A DNA stretch of 52,279 bases from Bradyrhizobium sp. Its GTDB lineage: Bacteria > Pseudomonadota > Alphaproteobacteria > Rhizobiales > Xanthobacteraceae. The notes below the pieces were generated by a model. That model was not told where the DNA came from and made no database searches. It saw only the letters and a program-made list of their open reading frames with translations. Location of the stretch: NCBI GenBank assembly GCA_030681365.1, contig JAUXWH010000139.1, positions 1-52,279 of the forward strand. The letters run 5' to 3'. The translations under genes were made by a program, and so were the position numbers. Shown here piece after piece: positions 25,765 to 35,242 of the stretch (position 1 is the stretch's first letter; every line of letters begins with the position of its first letter).

Positions 25765-26982
25765 ATGATGAAGGCGCAAGATTTCGACATCCTGTCGCGC
25801 GAGTTTCACGCAAATCCGTTTCCCACGCTTGACCGGATGCGGGCCAGGGGCCCGGTTGCCGGCGTCAAGCTGCCGATCGTGGGACATACATGGCTCGCGG
25901 TCACACATGATGCCTGCGCAGCATTGCTGAAGGATCACGCGAGCTTCGCGCGCAACCCCGCCAATGCGGGGAGCAAGACACAGGAGCGAATCCTCAGGTT
26001 CCTGCCCAGGACGATCGGCATTCTGGCGCTGAACATGCTCGGCCATGACGACCCCGAGCACCGCCGGCTACGCGGCCTTGTCGACCAGGCGTTCGGGCGC
26101 CGCACGATCGAGGCCATGAAACCCATGATCGTGGCAATCGCCGATCGGCTGCTCGACAGGCTGGATGGAAGGACAGAGGTCGATCTGATGTCCGAATTCT
26201 GCCGGGATCTTCCGCTTTCGGTCATCTGTGCGATGCTCGGCCTTCCCGAGCAGGATCACGATCGATTCAAGAACTGGCTGGGCGGGCTCAAGGACACCGC
26301 CAACATCGGCGCCGTGATCCGCGCCATCCCCGGCGTGATCAAGGTCGTGCGCTATCTTCGCCGGGTGTCTCGACCGGGAGGCGGAGCGCTGCCCGACGGA
26401 CTCATCGCCGCGCTGCGCGAGGCCGAAACCGAGGGACAGACGCTGACCGAGGACGAACTGGTATCGATGATCTTCCTGCTGTTCGGAGCCGGACAGGAAA
26501 CCACGACCCACCTGATTTCGGGCGGGCTCTTCGCCTTGCTGTCGCACGAGGATCAACTGCGTCAGCTGCGGAGCGATCCGGCCCTGATGCCGCTCTGCGT
26601 CGAGGAGTGCCTGCGCTACGTATCGCCTGTTCAGATGACGAAGCCGCGATTCGCGACCCGGGATGTGGTCTGGCAGGGGCAGCAATTCCGCCGCGGCGAC
26701 ATGTTCGCCGGACTGCTCGCGGCGGCAAACTGCGATCCGGCGAAGTTCGAGCATCCCCACAGTTTCAACATCACGCGGCATCCCAACCCGCACCTTTCCT
26801 TCGGCACAGGCGTACATTTTTGTCTCGGCTTCCAGCTCGCCCGGGCGGAAACCGCGATCGCATTCGAGCGGATTCTCGCACGCTTCCCGGATATGCGCCT
26901 CGCCCCGCAAGCGAAGATCGAGTGGCACAAGCGCCTTGGCATACGCGCTCTGACGCAGCTGCCGGTACGGCTCGCGGCATGA
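25765..26982 (+). CDS. Cytochrome P450
   Basis: A soluble bacterial class I P450 of 405 residues. The heme-thiolate cysteine is Cys353 in FGTGVHFCLGFQLARAE; the I-helix oxygen-activation motif reads FGAGQETTTHLI; the K-helix E-x-x-R is CVEECLRYVSP; and the early C-helix heme contact HDDPEHRRLRGLVDQAF is present. Starts at 25756, 25765 or 25768 are all possible; 25765 is chosen because GGGG lies just upstream. No ferredoxin or ferredoxin reductase gene is adjacent, so redox partners are elsewhere. Downstream is the convergent TRAP operon. Substrate not predictable. Confidence 0.93.
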   Translation: MMKAQDFDILSREFHANPFPTLDRMRARGPVAGVKLPIVGHTWLAVTHDACAALLKDHASFARNPANAGSKTQERILRFLPRTIGILALNMLGHDDPEHRRLRGLVDQAFGRRTIEAMKPMIVAIADRLLDRLDGRTEVDLMSEFCRDLPLSVICAMLGLPEQDHDRFKNWLGGLKDTANIGAVIRAIPGVIKVVRYLRRVSRPGGGALPDGLIAALREAETEGQTLTEDELVSMIFLLFGAGQETTTHLISGGLFALLSHEDQLRQLRSDPALMPLCVEECLRYVSPVQMTKPRFATRDVVWQGQQFRRGDMFAGLLAAANCDPAKFEHPHSFNITRHPNPHLSFGTGVHFCLGFQLARAETAIAFERILARFPDMRLAPQAKIEWHKRLGIRALTQLPVRLAA

Positions 26983-27039
26983 GGGGGCTGGCGGAACCGC
27001 GCGGCGGCGGCGTCCGCGACAATCATCGATTCGAGGCTG

Positions 27040-28362
27040 CTACTTCGCGACGCCGAAGAACAGGTTCGGGAAGTACAGCGCGATGTCAGGGAACATGATC
27101 AGGATCAGCACGCCCACGATCGTCACGAGCACATACGGAATCACCGACCAGTAGATGTCGCCCATCGTAACTTCCGGCGGCGCCACGCTCTTCAGATAGA
27201 ACAGGTTGAAACCGAATGGCGGCGTCATGTAGCCGATCTCCATCATGATGATGAAGATCACGCCGAACCAGATCGGATCGAAATTGTAGGCCTGAACCAC
27301 CGGCAGGAAGACCGGCAGCGTGATCAGCATGATCCCGACCGGGTCGAGCACCATGCCCAGGATCAGCAGCACGAACAGCATGAACGCGAGCGCCCCCCAT
27401 TTGCCGCCAGGAATGAGCGACATCATGTGATTCATCAGCTCGTTGGCGCCCAGCGTCGTGTAGGCGGTAGAGAATGCATGCGCCGCGAACAGGATCCACA
27501 TGATCAGCGCGGTCAGCCGCAGGGTCTGGACCGCCGCGTCGGTCAGCACTTGCTTTGACAGCTTGCGATGAACGGCCGAGGCGACCAGTGCGCCGAACAC
27601 CCCGAGCGCGGCAGCCTCGGTCGGCGTCGCGAAGCCACCGAAGATGGCGCCGAGCACCAGAAACACGATGAACAGCGGCAGGAACACCGCCTTCAGCGAT
27701 TCGAACTTCATTTTCCAGTCGCCGCGCTCCTCGATCGGCAAGGCGGGCGCGAGCGAAGGCTGCAGCCAGGCACGCACGCCGATATAGATCGAAACCAGCA
27801 CGAACAGCAGGATACCCGGACCGATGCCGGATGCGAACAGCCGGCCGACCGACACCTCGGTCAGGAGCGCGTACAGCACCATCAGGATCGACGGCGGAAT
27901 CAGGATGCCCCAGCCGCCGCCGGCGTTGATCGCGCCGACCGCGAGCCGCTTGTCGTACCCCCGTTCCAGCATCCGCGGCAGCGCGATCGTACCCATCGTC
28001 ACGACCGCGGCGCCGCTGATCCCGCTCATCGCGGCGAAGATCGCGCAGATCGCGACGGTGCCGATCGCAAGCCCTCCGCGAAAGCCGCCGAACCAGAGAT
28101 GCATCATCCGGTAAAGGTCGTTCGCGACGCCCGATTTCTCCAGCAGCATCGCCATGTAGACATACATCGGTATCGCGATCAGCGTGAAGCTCATCATCGA
28201 GTCCCAGAACTTGGACGCGACGATGTAGAATCCGACCGGACCCATCGTGAAATACAGGAAGATGACCGAGATACCGCCGAGGGTAAAGGTAAGCGGCGTG
28301 CCGATGAACAGGAAGAACAGCAGCGAACCGAAGAAGAGAAGCGTGAGAAGTTCGACTGACAC
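27040..28362 (-). CDS. TRAP transporter large permease (DctM type)
   Basis: A 440-residue 12-TM protein, the ion-coupled membrane subunit of a tripartite ATP-independent periplasmic transporter. The start LLTLLFFGSLLFFLFIGTPLTFTLGG and the internal GISGAAVVTMGTIALPRML and NAGGGWGILIPPSILMVLYALLTEVSVGRLFASG are diagnostic, with the second family signature GYMTPPFGFNLFYLKSVAP near residue 390. It is 15 nt downstream of the small permease. With the binding protein it imports an unknown organic acid-like solute with sodium. The window holds no catabolic gene in the same operon to indicate the substrate. Confidence 0.95.
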   Translation of the reverse strand: MSVELLTLLFFGSLLFFLFIGTPLTFTLGGISVIFLYFTMGPVGFYIVASKFWDSMMSFTLIAIPMYVYMAMLLEKSGVANDLYRMMHLWFGGFRGGLAIGTVAICAIFAAMSGISGAAVVTMGTIALPRMLERGYDKRLAVGAINAGGGWGILIPPSILMVLYALLTEVSVGRLFASGIGPGILLFVLVSIYIGVRAWLQPSLAPALPIEERGDWKMKFESLKAVFLPLFIVFLVLGAIFGGFATPTEAAALGVFGALVASAVHRKLSKQVLTDAAVQTLRLTALIMWILFAAHAFSTAYTTLGANELMNHMMSLIPGGKWGALAFMLFVLLILGMVLDPVGIMLITLPVFLPVVQAYNFDPIWFGVIFIIMMEIGYMTPPFGFNLFYLKSVAPPEVTMGDIYWSVIPYVLVTIVGVLILIMFPDIALYFPNLFFGVAK

Positions 28363-28377
28363 GATGGATCCGTTCGT

Positions 28378-28920
28378 TCAATGAGAGGGTTCGTCGGTCG
28401 CCTGCTTGCCGAACGTGTCCGGATCGTTGTCCAGACCCATGACCGTGCGGATATCCGAGACCAGCCGAACGAAGCCCTGCAGCAACAAAAGCACCGCGGC
28501 GACCGGAATCATGATCTTGACCGGCCAGATATGCGGATTCCAGAGACTGGACGATCTCTCGAACTTTTCCGCGGAGTCCCAGGCCATGTCGACCCCCTGC
28601 CAGATCAGGACCGCGAGGAAGAGGAAGAACAGAAACGAGGTGGCGAGATCGACGAGCGCCTTGTTGGCGCGACTGAACTTGCCGTAGATGATGTCGACAT
28701 TGACATGGGCGCGCTCGACGAGAAGATAACCGCCGGCAATCACCGCATACCCGCCGAAGATCAGCTGTGCGAACTCGGCGGTCCAGATCGCCGCGCTGCC
28801 GACGAGGTAACGCATGATCACGTCGGCCATCAGCAGCAGGAAAATCGGCACGATCAGCCATGCCGCGACCTTGCCGATCCACATATTCAGGCGAGTGACC
28901 GCCCTGGCGAGTTTCAGCAT
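28378..28920 (-). CDS. TRAP transporter small permease (DctQ type)
   Basis: A 180-residue inner membrane protein with four TM helices (about residues 17-37, 52-72, 93-113, 133-153). The motifs IPIFLLLMADVIMRYLVGSAAIWTAEFAQL and AHVNVDIIYGKFSRANKALVDL are characteristic of the DctQ family, with the membrane-border VRLVSDIRTVMGL at the end of TM4. It lies between the binding protein (131 nt away) and the large permease (15 nt away), completing the three-part transporter. Start ATG at 28918-28920 is the only plausible one. Confidence 0.93.
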   Translation of the reverse strand: MLKLARAVTRLNMWIGKVAAWLIVPIFLLLMADVIMRYLVGSAAIWTAEFAQLIFGGYAVIAGGYLLVERAHVNVDIIYGKFSRANKALVDLATSFLFFLFLAVLIWQGVDMAWDSAEKFERSSSLWNPHIWPVKIMIPVAAVLLLLQGFVRLVSDIRTVMGLDNDPDTFGKQATDEPSH

Positions 28921-29051
28921 CCCGTGACTCGTATCAGGTTGACGACCGCAAGCCCGCGGCGCGCGTTCACGCCGCCGGCCATTTTCCGGGAACCATGTCG
29001 AAAATCAGCCGTGCCGCCTGCCGCGCCCCCACCGGCCGGCGGCCGGTAACG

Positions 29052-30092
29052 TCAGACGTAACCTAGGTCGGTCATCAGCGCGGTCAGGGCCTCGCCACCC
29101 TTGCTCGCAACAGGGCCCTTGGCGATCTCCTTCTGGAGAATGCCCTTCGAAGCATCGGCGAACTTCTTGAGTACGTCGTCTGGAAAGCGAACCACCTCGA
29201 CCTTCATCTTCGTCTTGCCGGTGGTCAGCGCGATCGCTTCCTTGTGCAGGTACTCGACCGAGCGGAGGAAGTAGCGCTCCTCGACCAGTGCGGTGAACAT
29301 CAGCCGAAGGTCGGCCGGCAGCTTGTCGAGCGCGGCGGTGCTGACGATCCAGCAGTCGGTGTTGACGCCGAGCGCCGGCTTCATGTGATACGGCGCGACC
29401 TCCCAGAACTTCATCGACAGCGCGCCGATCGCCGCGCCCCAGTGAGCACCGTCGACGACGCCGGTCGAGATCGCCTGGTAGATTTCGGGACCGGCGACCT
29501 GCTGCGGCGAGGCGCCGGCGGCCGACAGGTATTCGAGCATCGTGCCGGCCGAACGCACCTTCAGCGTTCCGAAGTCGGCCATCGAGCCGACCTTCTTCTT
29601 CAGCACGACCTCGGTCGGGTAGACCTTTTCGCCCATCAGGATCACGCCCTTCGGACGCAATTCGTCGTTGACCATCTTCTCGATGCCGAGATTCTTGGTC
29701 AGGTGCATCAATTCCCACGTCTCGCGCAGCGTGCCGGGCACGCCGTAGTACAGTCCCATCGCCTGCGCCTCGCCGAGGATGTAGGCCGGCGAGATGGTGC
29801 CCATCTGGACGACACCCTTGCGGACGACGTTGAATATCTCGCGGTCCTTTGCGATCTCGCCCGCACCGTACAGCTCCAGCTTGAAGCGGCCGTCTGTGCG
29901 CGCTTCGAGCTCCTTTTGAAGCACGACGAGACTGTCGTTGAAGGAGCCCGAGGCTTTGGGCCAGTGCGACTGAACCTTCCAGGAGACCTTCTCCTGCGCA
30001 TGCGCGGTGCCGATGATGGCGGGCATCGCGACCGCTGCAACGGAACCCTTCAGTATGTTTCGGCGATTGAACGTGCTGTCTCGCTCCGACAT
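29052..30092 (-). CDS. TRAP transporter substrate-binding protein (DctP type)
   Basis: A 346-residue periplasmic binding protein. The ATG at 30090-30092 follows GGAGGG by 7 nt, so an ATG 7 codons upstream is rejected. A Tat signal is evident: NRRNILKGSVAAVAMPAIIG followed by TAHA-QEKVSW, so it is exported folded. The mature part shows WPKASGSFNDSLVVLQKELE, YGAGEIAKDREIFN, LKVRSAGTMLEYL with the conserved Arg that binds the ligand carboxylate, and VDGAHWGAAIGALSMKFWEVAPYH. The family resembles lactate/keto-acid-binding TRAP proteins, but the exact ligand is not evident. First gene of the operon. Confidence 0.94.
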   Translation of the reverse strand: MSERDSTFNRRNILKGSVAAVAMPAIIGTAHAQEKVSWKVQSHWPKASGSFNDSLVVLQKELEARTDGRFKLELYGAGEIAKDREIFNVVRKGVVQMGTISPAYILGEAQAMGLYYGVPGTLRETWELMHLTKNLGIEKMVNDELRPKGVILMGEKVYPTEVVLKKKVGSMADFGTLKVRSAGTMLEYLSAAGASPQQVAGPEIYQAISTGVVDGAHWGAAIGALSMKFWEVAPYHMKPALGVNTDCWIVSTAALDKLPADLRLMFTALVEERYFLRSVEYLHKEAIALTTGKTKMKVEVVRFPDDVLKKFADASKGILQKEIAKGPVASKGGEALTALMTDLGYV

Positions 30093-30331
30093 GTCGTTTC
30101 CCTCCATGGCCAACCGATTGAATGGGCTGAGCGTTTGTTTTTTTGAATGAGACCATGGGACTACGTGGCAGTCAATCGGCGCTTCGCGCGCACGTTCCGC
30201 TCCGCGGAATGACGACGTTTACGCTTGAGAGATTACGGACTGTCCCTTTGCGGGCTCCGCATCAATGGCGCAACTCCGGCTAGAACAAATTTCCGCTTTC
30301 TTCCGCGATCCTTCGATCACGGGATTCGCCA

Positions 30332-32014
30332 TCACAAATAGGACAGGATCAGATACGTGGCCAGCATGATGGTCATCCAAAATGCCATCGCGCCGGTCGG
30401 CCAGGTGCGGGCGAGGATGCCATCGAGTCCGTGATAGCGCTGGACACCCGATGACATCCACCGCACGGCGCGTCCGGATGAATCCACGACGCCATTCCAG
30501 GCCGTCTCCGCCGCCCGGTTCAGAATTCGCGCCAGCGCGAGACCGGGCCTTCGATGTAGCCAGTCAACGTCGAGCGTGATCGTCAGCGTCCGCTTCAGCC
30601 AGCCGCGCATCAGGAAAAATGCGAGGCCGGAGAACAGCAGCAGCTGCAGATAGAACACCACATGGCTCGCGGTATAGGGAACGTAGGCGACCGGATAGGG
30701 CAAGATGGCGTAGAGTGGCCCGGGCAGGACGCCGATGCCGATGCAAAGCGCCGCGCACAGCACCATCGCGGCGCGCATGTTCCAGGGCGGATCGGCCGGC
30801 CGCAGGCCCGAATCTTTCTGAAAGAAGACAAACCAGGGAAACTTGATGCCGGCGTACAGGGAGGTGCCGGCCGAGGCGGCGGCCAACAAGTACCACACCA
30901 CCTCGAGCCGCTGGACACCCGCGGCTTCCGAGATCATCGATTTCGACACGAAGCCCGACGTCAGGGGAAACGAAGATATCGACAGCGCGCCGACGATGCC
31001 GCAAACGGTCGTGAGCGGCATGGAGCGAAACAGCCCGCCGAGCTCGGTGCATTTGCGCTTGCCGGTCATGTAGAGAACCGACCCTGCCGACATCAGCAGC
31101 AACGCCTTGTAGGCGATGTGCGCGAAAGCATGCGCGGCTACGCCATTGAGCGCCAGTTCGGTGCCGATGCCGATACCGGTCACCATGAATCCCACCTGGC
31201 TTACGATGCTGTACGCCAGGATGCGGCGCATGTCGTTTTCCAGGATCGCGTATACGATCCCGTAGAACACCATGAACAGTCCGACATAGATCAGCAGCTC
31301 CGTGCCCGGAAAGCAGCGCAGCAAGACATAGACCGCCGCCTTGGTGGTGAACGCCGAGAGGAACACCATACCGCTCCACGAACTCTCGGGGTAGGCGTCG
31401 GGCAGCCAGGACGAGATCGGCCAGGCGCCGGCGTTGATCAGGAACCCGGCGAGGATCAGGCCTCGCGACAGGCTGTCGAGCTCAAGCCTTCCTAGCGCGA
31501 GCGAGCCGGTCGAAGCGACTTCGCCGGCAATGCCGGCCATCAGCAGCACGCCGCCGAGCAGATGGATGGCGGCGTATCGCAATCCCGCTCCACGCGCGGA
31601 CGGCCCCGCGCTCCACACCACCAAGGTGGAGGCGATCGCCATCAGCTCCCAGAAAACAAACAGGCTGATCAGGTCGCCCGCGAACACCACGCCGATGGCG
31701 CCGCCAGCATAGCAGAAGGCCGCAGCAAGCTCGACCACGCGGCTCTGGTTCAATGCGAACAGGCCGCCGGCGAACGCCACGCCTGCGAACACCGTCGCGA
31801 ACAGTCGGGACAGCGCATCGCCCTTGACCGGCGTGAGTTCGTAGCCGAGGAACGGCAGCCGCAGCGCCGCCCCGTCGGGCACCTGCCAGACCAGCAACAG
31901 CGTCGCCAGCGGCAGCGCGAGAATCGTGAATCCGCGCAGCCGGACAGGCAGCATCGGCAGCACCAGGCCGCCGATGATCAGCACGATGGCCGGCGGAAGG
32001 ACGCTAGCTGTCAT
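30332..32014 (-). CDS. Third MrpD/NuoN-like proton-conducting subunit
   Basis: A 560-residue protein with about 14 TM helices, of the NuoL/M/N-MrpA/D family. TM5 glutamate is present (Glu123 in LFVFWELMAIA), as is the TM8 lysine (Lys225 in AFTTKAAVYVLLR) and SYSIVSQVGFM-like ILAYSIVSQVGFMVTGIGIG. But the TM7 site that reads GxxxKxxxxPLHxWLP in relatives here reads INAGAWPISSWLPDAY: Asn194 replaces the lysine and Ser replaces His. It also has a long C-terminal extension after about residue 470. It is the last gene of the operon and overlaps the 87-residue gene by 11 nt. Possibly a structural or regulatory channel-like subunit. Confidence 0.87.
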   Translation of the reverse strand: MTASVLPPAIVLIIGGLVLPMLPVRLRGFTILALPLATLLLVWQVPDGAALRLPFLGYELTPVKGDALSRLFATVFAGVAFAGGLFALNQSRVVELAAAFCYAGGAIGVVFAGDLISLFVFWELMAIASTLVVWSAGPSARGAGLRYAAIHLLGGVLLMAGIAGEVASTGSLALGRLELDSLSRGLILAGFLINAGAWPISSWLPDAYPESSWSGMVFLSAFTTKAAVYVLLRCFPGTELLIYVGLFMVFYGIVYAILENDMRRILAYSIVSQVGFMVTGIGIGTELALNGVAAHAFAHIAYKALLLMSAGSVLYMTGKRKCTELGGLFRSMPLTTVCGIVGALSISSFPLTSGFVSKSMISEAAGVQRLEVVWYLLAAASAGTSLYAGIKFPWFVFFQKDSGLRPADPPWNMRAAMVLCAALCIGIGVLPGPLYAILPYPVAYVPYTASHVVFYLQLLLFSGLAFFLMRGWLKRTLTITLDVDWLHRRPGLALARILNRAAETAWNGVVDSSGRAVRWMSSGVQRYHGLDGILARTWPTGAMAFWMTIMLATYLILSYL

Positions 32015-32267
32015 AATAGGTGTCCGGCCGCTTCAGGACGGCGCCAAGCGCGTTGGCGAACACGATCATGGCGACGCAAGCCGCGAAACCGAACCAGGCG
32101 CCGAAGCCAGGCGTGCCGTCCAGCCCGAAATAAGGGTGGTGATCGATCGCGAGGTCCATCAACACGGTTGCCGCGAGCACGGCGAGCGAGCCGATCCGGA
32201 GCCGCTTGATCGTGCTTGCGCGGGTAAGCCAGTGATCGTCCGGGCGGTCGTCCAAGCGGTCGTTCAT
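32004..32267 (-). CDS. Small two-TM protein of the antiporter operon
   Basis: An 87-residue protein with a hydrophilic N-terminus (MNDRLDDRPDDHWLTRASTI) and two TM helices (about 25-43 and 54-76), separated by the loop HHPYFGLDGTPGFG. It starts 3 nt after the upstream stop and overlaps the next gene by 11 nt, so translation is coupled on both sides and it is almost certainly a genuine subunit or assembly factor of the complex. No family recognised beyond similarity in layout to small subunits of archaeal Mrp-like modules. Confidence 0.8.
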   Translation of the reverse strand: MNDRLDDRPDDHWLTRASTIKRLRIGSLAVLAATVLMDLAIDHHPYFGLDGTPGFGAWFGFAACVAMIVFANALGAVLKRPDTYYDS

Positions 32268-32270
32268 GAC

Positions 32271-33752
32271 TCAACGTCCCATCATCAGTGTTGCCAGCGC
32301 ATAGGGAATGCCGGGAAAAAAGAACAAGAACATCGATCCGGCCGCTGTCGCGGTCAGCGCCAGCACCATCGGCCACGGCGCCTCGCCGGACTTGGGTCCA
32401 TGTCCGTGCCCATCGTCCGGCGACTCGCGGAAGAATGCGCGAAAAACGATCGGCAGAAAATACCCGGCGTTGAGCAATGTGCTCGCGACGATGACCGAGA
32501 CCGCCAGCCAGTTAGCCGTCTGCATCGCCCCGGTGAGAATGAACCATTTGCCGAGGAAGCCAGCGGTCGGCGGAATACCGATCATGCCGAGCGCGCCGAT
32601 CGTGAAGGCCGCCATGGTCCACGGCATCCGCCGGCCGATGCCGTCCAGCTGGCTGACCTCGGATAGATGCGCAGCCGTGTAGATCGAGCCGGCGGCGAAG
32701 AACAGGGTGATCTTGCTGAAGGCGTGGGCGGCAATATGCATCGCGGCGCCGGTCAGGGAGATCGGCGCCAGGATCGCGACGCCGAGCACGACGTAAGAAA
32801 GTTGCGAGACGGTCGAGTAGGCGAGCCGGCGCTTCAGATTGTCCTGCCGCAACGCCACGATGGAGGCGACGATCACCGTCGTCCCCGCCACCGCCGTCAA
32901 CCATGCCGATTGCCCCAATGCGGCGAGATTGTCGACGCCGAAAACGAACACCGCCACCTTCACTACCGTGAAGACGCCGGCCTTGACCACCGCCACCGCG
33001 TGCAGCAGCGCGCTGACCGGCGTCGGCGCCACCATCGCCGCCGGCAGCCAGAAATGCAGCGGCATCACCGCCGCCTTGCCGATGCCGAAAACGTAGAGCA
33101 CGAGCAGCACGGCGATCACGGGGGCGCCGGCCTTGCCGGCGAGGATGCCGCCCGGCGTGAAATCGAGCGTCCCGGCGATCGCCCAGGTGGCGATGATCGC
33201 CGGTAACAGCAGCAGCAGCGACGTGCCGATCAGCAGCAGAAGATAGAGGCGGCCGGCGCGAACGGCCTCTTCGTTTCGCTTGTGCGTCACCAGCGGATAG
33301 GTCGAGAGCGTCAATGCCTCGTAACACAGGAACAGCGTGAACAGGTTCCTGGCGAACGCGATTCCGATCGTGCTGCCGAGCGCGATCGCAAAGCAGACGT
33401 AGAACGTGGTCTGGCGCGGCTCGTCGTTGGCGCGCATGTAGCCGATCGAATAGATCGAATTGACCACCCACAACGAGGCCGCGACCAGTGCGAACAGCAT
33501 GCCAAGCGGTTCGACCTTGAATGCGAGGTCGAGACCCGGGACGATCCGGAGGATCTGCAGTTCCGGCCTGGCGCCATCGAGCACCGGCCCGAGCAGGCTG
33601 AAGGTGACCAGGCACAGCGTACCCGCTGTGACCAGCGTCACCGTCTCGCGCAGATTCGGAGAGCTGCGAAACAGCGGAATCAGCAGCGCGCCGACGAACG
33701 GCGTCAATACGGCGGCGGCAACGAGGCCCTCGGTCGACAGCGACGCCATCAT
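32271..33752 (-). CDS. MrpA/NuoL-like proton-conducting subunit
   Basis: A 493-residue antiporter-type subunit (about 14 TM). The ATG at 33750-33752 overlaps the preceding stop (ATGA). Key residues are in place: TM5 Glu in FTLFLCYEALTLS, TM7 Lys in FGIGKAAVMPLHFWLPAAM, TM8 Lys in VAVVKAGVFTVVKV, and LAYSTVSQLSYVVLG. The sequence APTPVSALLHAVAVVKAG is nearer NuoL/MrpA than MrpD, but it lacks the C-terminal MbhD/E/MrpB-like extension of a full MrpA; that function is carried by the DUF4040 gene in the operon. A His-rich C-terminal loop (DDGHGHGPKSGE) may bind metal. Frames reading further upstream are artificial. Confidence 0.9.
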   Translation of the reverse strand: MMASLSTEGLVAAAVLTPFVGALLIPLFRSSPNLRETVTLVTAGTLCLVTFSLLGPVLDGARPELQILRIVPGLDLAFKVEPLGMLFALVAASLWVVNSIYSIGYMRANDEPRQTTFYVCFAIALGSTIGIAFARNLFTLFLCYEALTLSTYPLVTHKRNEEAVRAGRLYLLLLIGTSLLLLLPAIIATWAIAGTLDFTPGGILAGKAGAPVIAVLLVLYVFGIGKAAVMPLHFWLPAAMVAPTPVSALLHAVAVVKAGVFTVVKVAVFVFGVDNLAALGQSAWLTAVAGTTVIVASIVALRQDNLKRRLAYSTVSQLSYVVLGVAILAPISLTGAAMHIAAHAFSKITLFFAAGSIYTAAHLSEVSQLDGIGRRMPWTMAAFTIGALGMIGIPPTAGFLGKWFILTGAMQTANWLAVSVIVASTLLNAGYFLPIVFRAFFRESPDDGHGHGPKSGEAPWPMVLALTATAAGSMFLFFFPGIPYALATLMMGR

Positions 33753-35242
33753 CGCAGCCCCCCGAGCAGGTCCCTGGCCGCGATGTCGGCGATTCCCGCG
33801 GTCCACCCGGTGTCGAAGCCGAAATAGATCGTGGCGGCGGCCAGCACGACGAGCGGCAGCAGCATCGACAGCGGGGGGTCGCTGGCATCCGCGATGGCGG
33901 CCGACGGCTCCCGCAGCCAGACCACTTCGAGAACGCGGCCGACATAGACGAGTGCGATCAGCGAGCTGCCCACGATCAGGAAGACCAAAACCCACCAGCC
34001 CTTGTCGAACGCTCCAAGCGCCAGATACCATTTGGAAATGAAACCGGACGTGCCGGGCGTGCCGACGAGCCCGAGACACCCGATCGTGAAGGCTGTCATG
34101 GTCACCGGCATTCTGCGGCCGATGCCGGCAAGATCCGGCAGCCGCACCGAGCGGACACGAAAGAATATCGCTCCAACCGCGAGAAACAGCGCGGCTTTCA
34201 TCAGGGCGTGATTGACGATGTGCACGAGGCCGCCGGTCAGTCCGGCCTGGTTGGCGAGCCCGATGCCGAGCGTGATGTAACCGATCTGCGCGACCGAGGA
34301 GTAAGCCAGCATGCGCTTGAGATCGGTCTGGAACACCGCGATCAGCGAGGCGACGAACATGGCCGCGACCGACAGCACAAGGATGATTTCGGTCTCCGGC
34401 AGGTCGCGAAATTCGATCGCGACGCCGAAGATCGAAAAGTAATAGCGAACCAGAAGGTAGATCGCGACCTTGGTGGCGGTGGCGGACAGGAAGACCGTCA
34501 CCCAGGACGGCGCATAGGCGTAGGCGTTCGGCAGCCAGGCGTGGAGCGGAAACAACGCGAGTTTCAGGCTGACGCCGACGGTAATGAAGGCCAGGGCCGC
34601 CACGATGGCGCGCGAGTGGTCCGCCCATTCCGGTCCGAGCCGCGCGGCAATGTCGACCATGTTGAGGCTGCCGGTCAGCAGATAGAGCAGTCCCACGCCG
34701 ATGATGTAGAAGGTCGCCCCGATCGTGCCCAAGATCAGGTACTGGAACGCGGCGAGCAGCGCGCGGCGGTCGCGGCCGAGCGCGACCAGCACATAGGTCG
34801 AGAGCGACGACACCTCGAGGAAAACGAAGGCGTTGAAGGCGTCGCCGGTTATCACGATCCCCAGCAGACCGGTGAGGCAGAGCAGGTACATGCAGTAGAA
34901 CCACGCCTGCTGTCCGTCCTCGACCTCGAATGCGACGGATCGCCGCGCAAAAGGCATGACCACCGCGCCGACCGCCGAGACCAGCACCAGCACGAAGCCA
35001 CTGAGGACGTCGACCCGGTATTCGATGCCCCAAGGCGGCGGCCAGCTGCCGAGGTGATAGGAGATCGGGCCAGTCGCCAGGACCTGCCACAACATCGCGC
35101 CGGCGATCAACGGCATCAGCCAGCTCACCGCCAGCGCAACCGCGAAGGCCGCACCAGAGTGGCGCAGGAATGCGACAAGCGCTGCGCCGAGCAGCGGAAT
35201 GACGACCTGCCATGCGGGGAGATGCGGCCAGACCGCGTTCAT
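33749..35242 (-). CDS. mnhD: Cation/proton antiporter subunit D (MrpD/MnhD)
   Basis: A 497-residue, 14-TM subunit, the main ion-translocating D-type subunit of a multi-subunit Na+(K+)/H+ antiporter. Conserved residues: Glu in TM5 (AFVFLEVSSLSTYV), Lys in TM7 (GVSLKLALFPLHAWLPNAYAY in part), Lys in TM8 (SATATKVAIYLLVRYY), and AYSSVAQIGYITLG. GTSGFISKWYLALGA carries the TM12 lysine. It overlaps mnhC by the 4-nt ATGA arrangement on its upstream side and the NuoL-like gene on the downstream side. Probably the best-conserved antiporter subunit in the operon. Confidence 0.93.
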   Translation of the reverse strand: MNAVWPHLPAWQVVIPLLGAALVAFLRHSGAAFAVALAVSWLMPLIAGAMLWQVLATGPISYHLGSWPPPWGIEYRVDVLSGFVLVLVSAVGAVVMPFARRSVAFEVEDGQQAWFYCMYLLCLTGLLGIVITGDAFNAFVFLEVSSLSTYVLVALGRDRRALLAAFQYLILGTIGATFYIIGVGLLYLLTGSLNMVDIAARLGPEWADHSRAIVAALAFITVGVSLKLALFPLHAWLPNAYAYAPSWVTVFLSATATKVAIYLLVRYYFSIFGVAIEFRDLPETEIILVLSVAAMFVASLIAVFQTDLKRMLAYSSVAQIGYITLGIGLANQAGLTGGLVHIVNHALMKAALFLAVGAIFFRVRSVRLPDLAGIGRRMPVTMTAFTIGCLGLVGTPGTSGFISKWYLALGAFDKGWWVLVFLIVGSSLIALVYVGRVLEVVWLREPSAAIADASDPPLSMLLPLVVLAAATIYFGFDTGWTAGIADIAARDLLGGLR

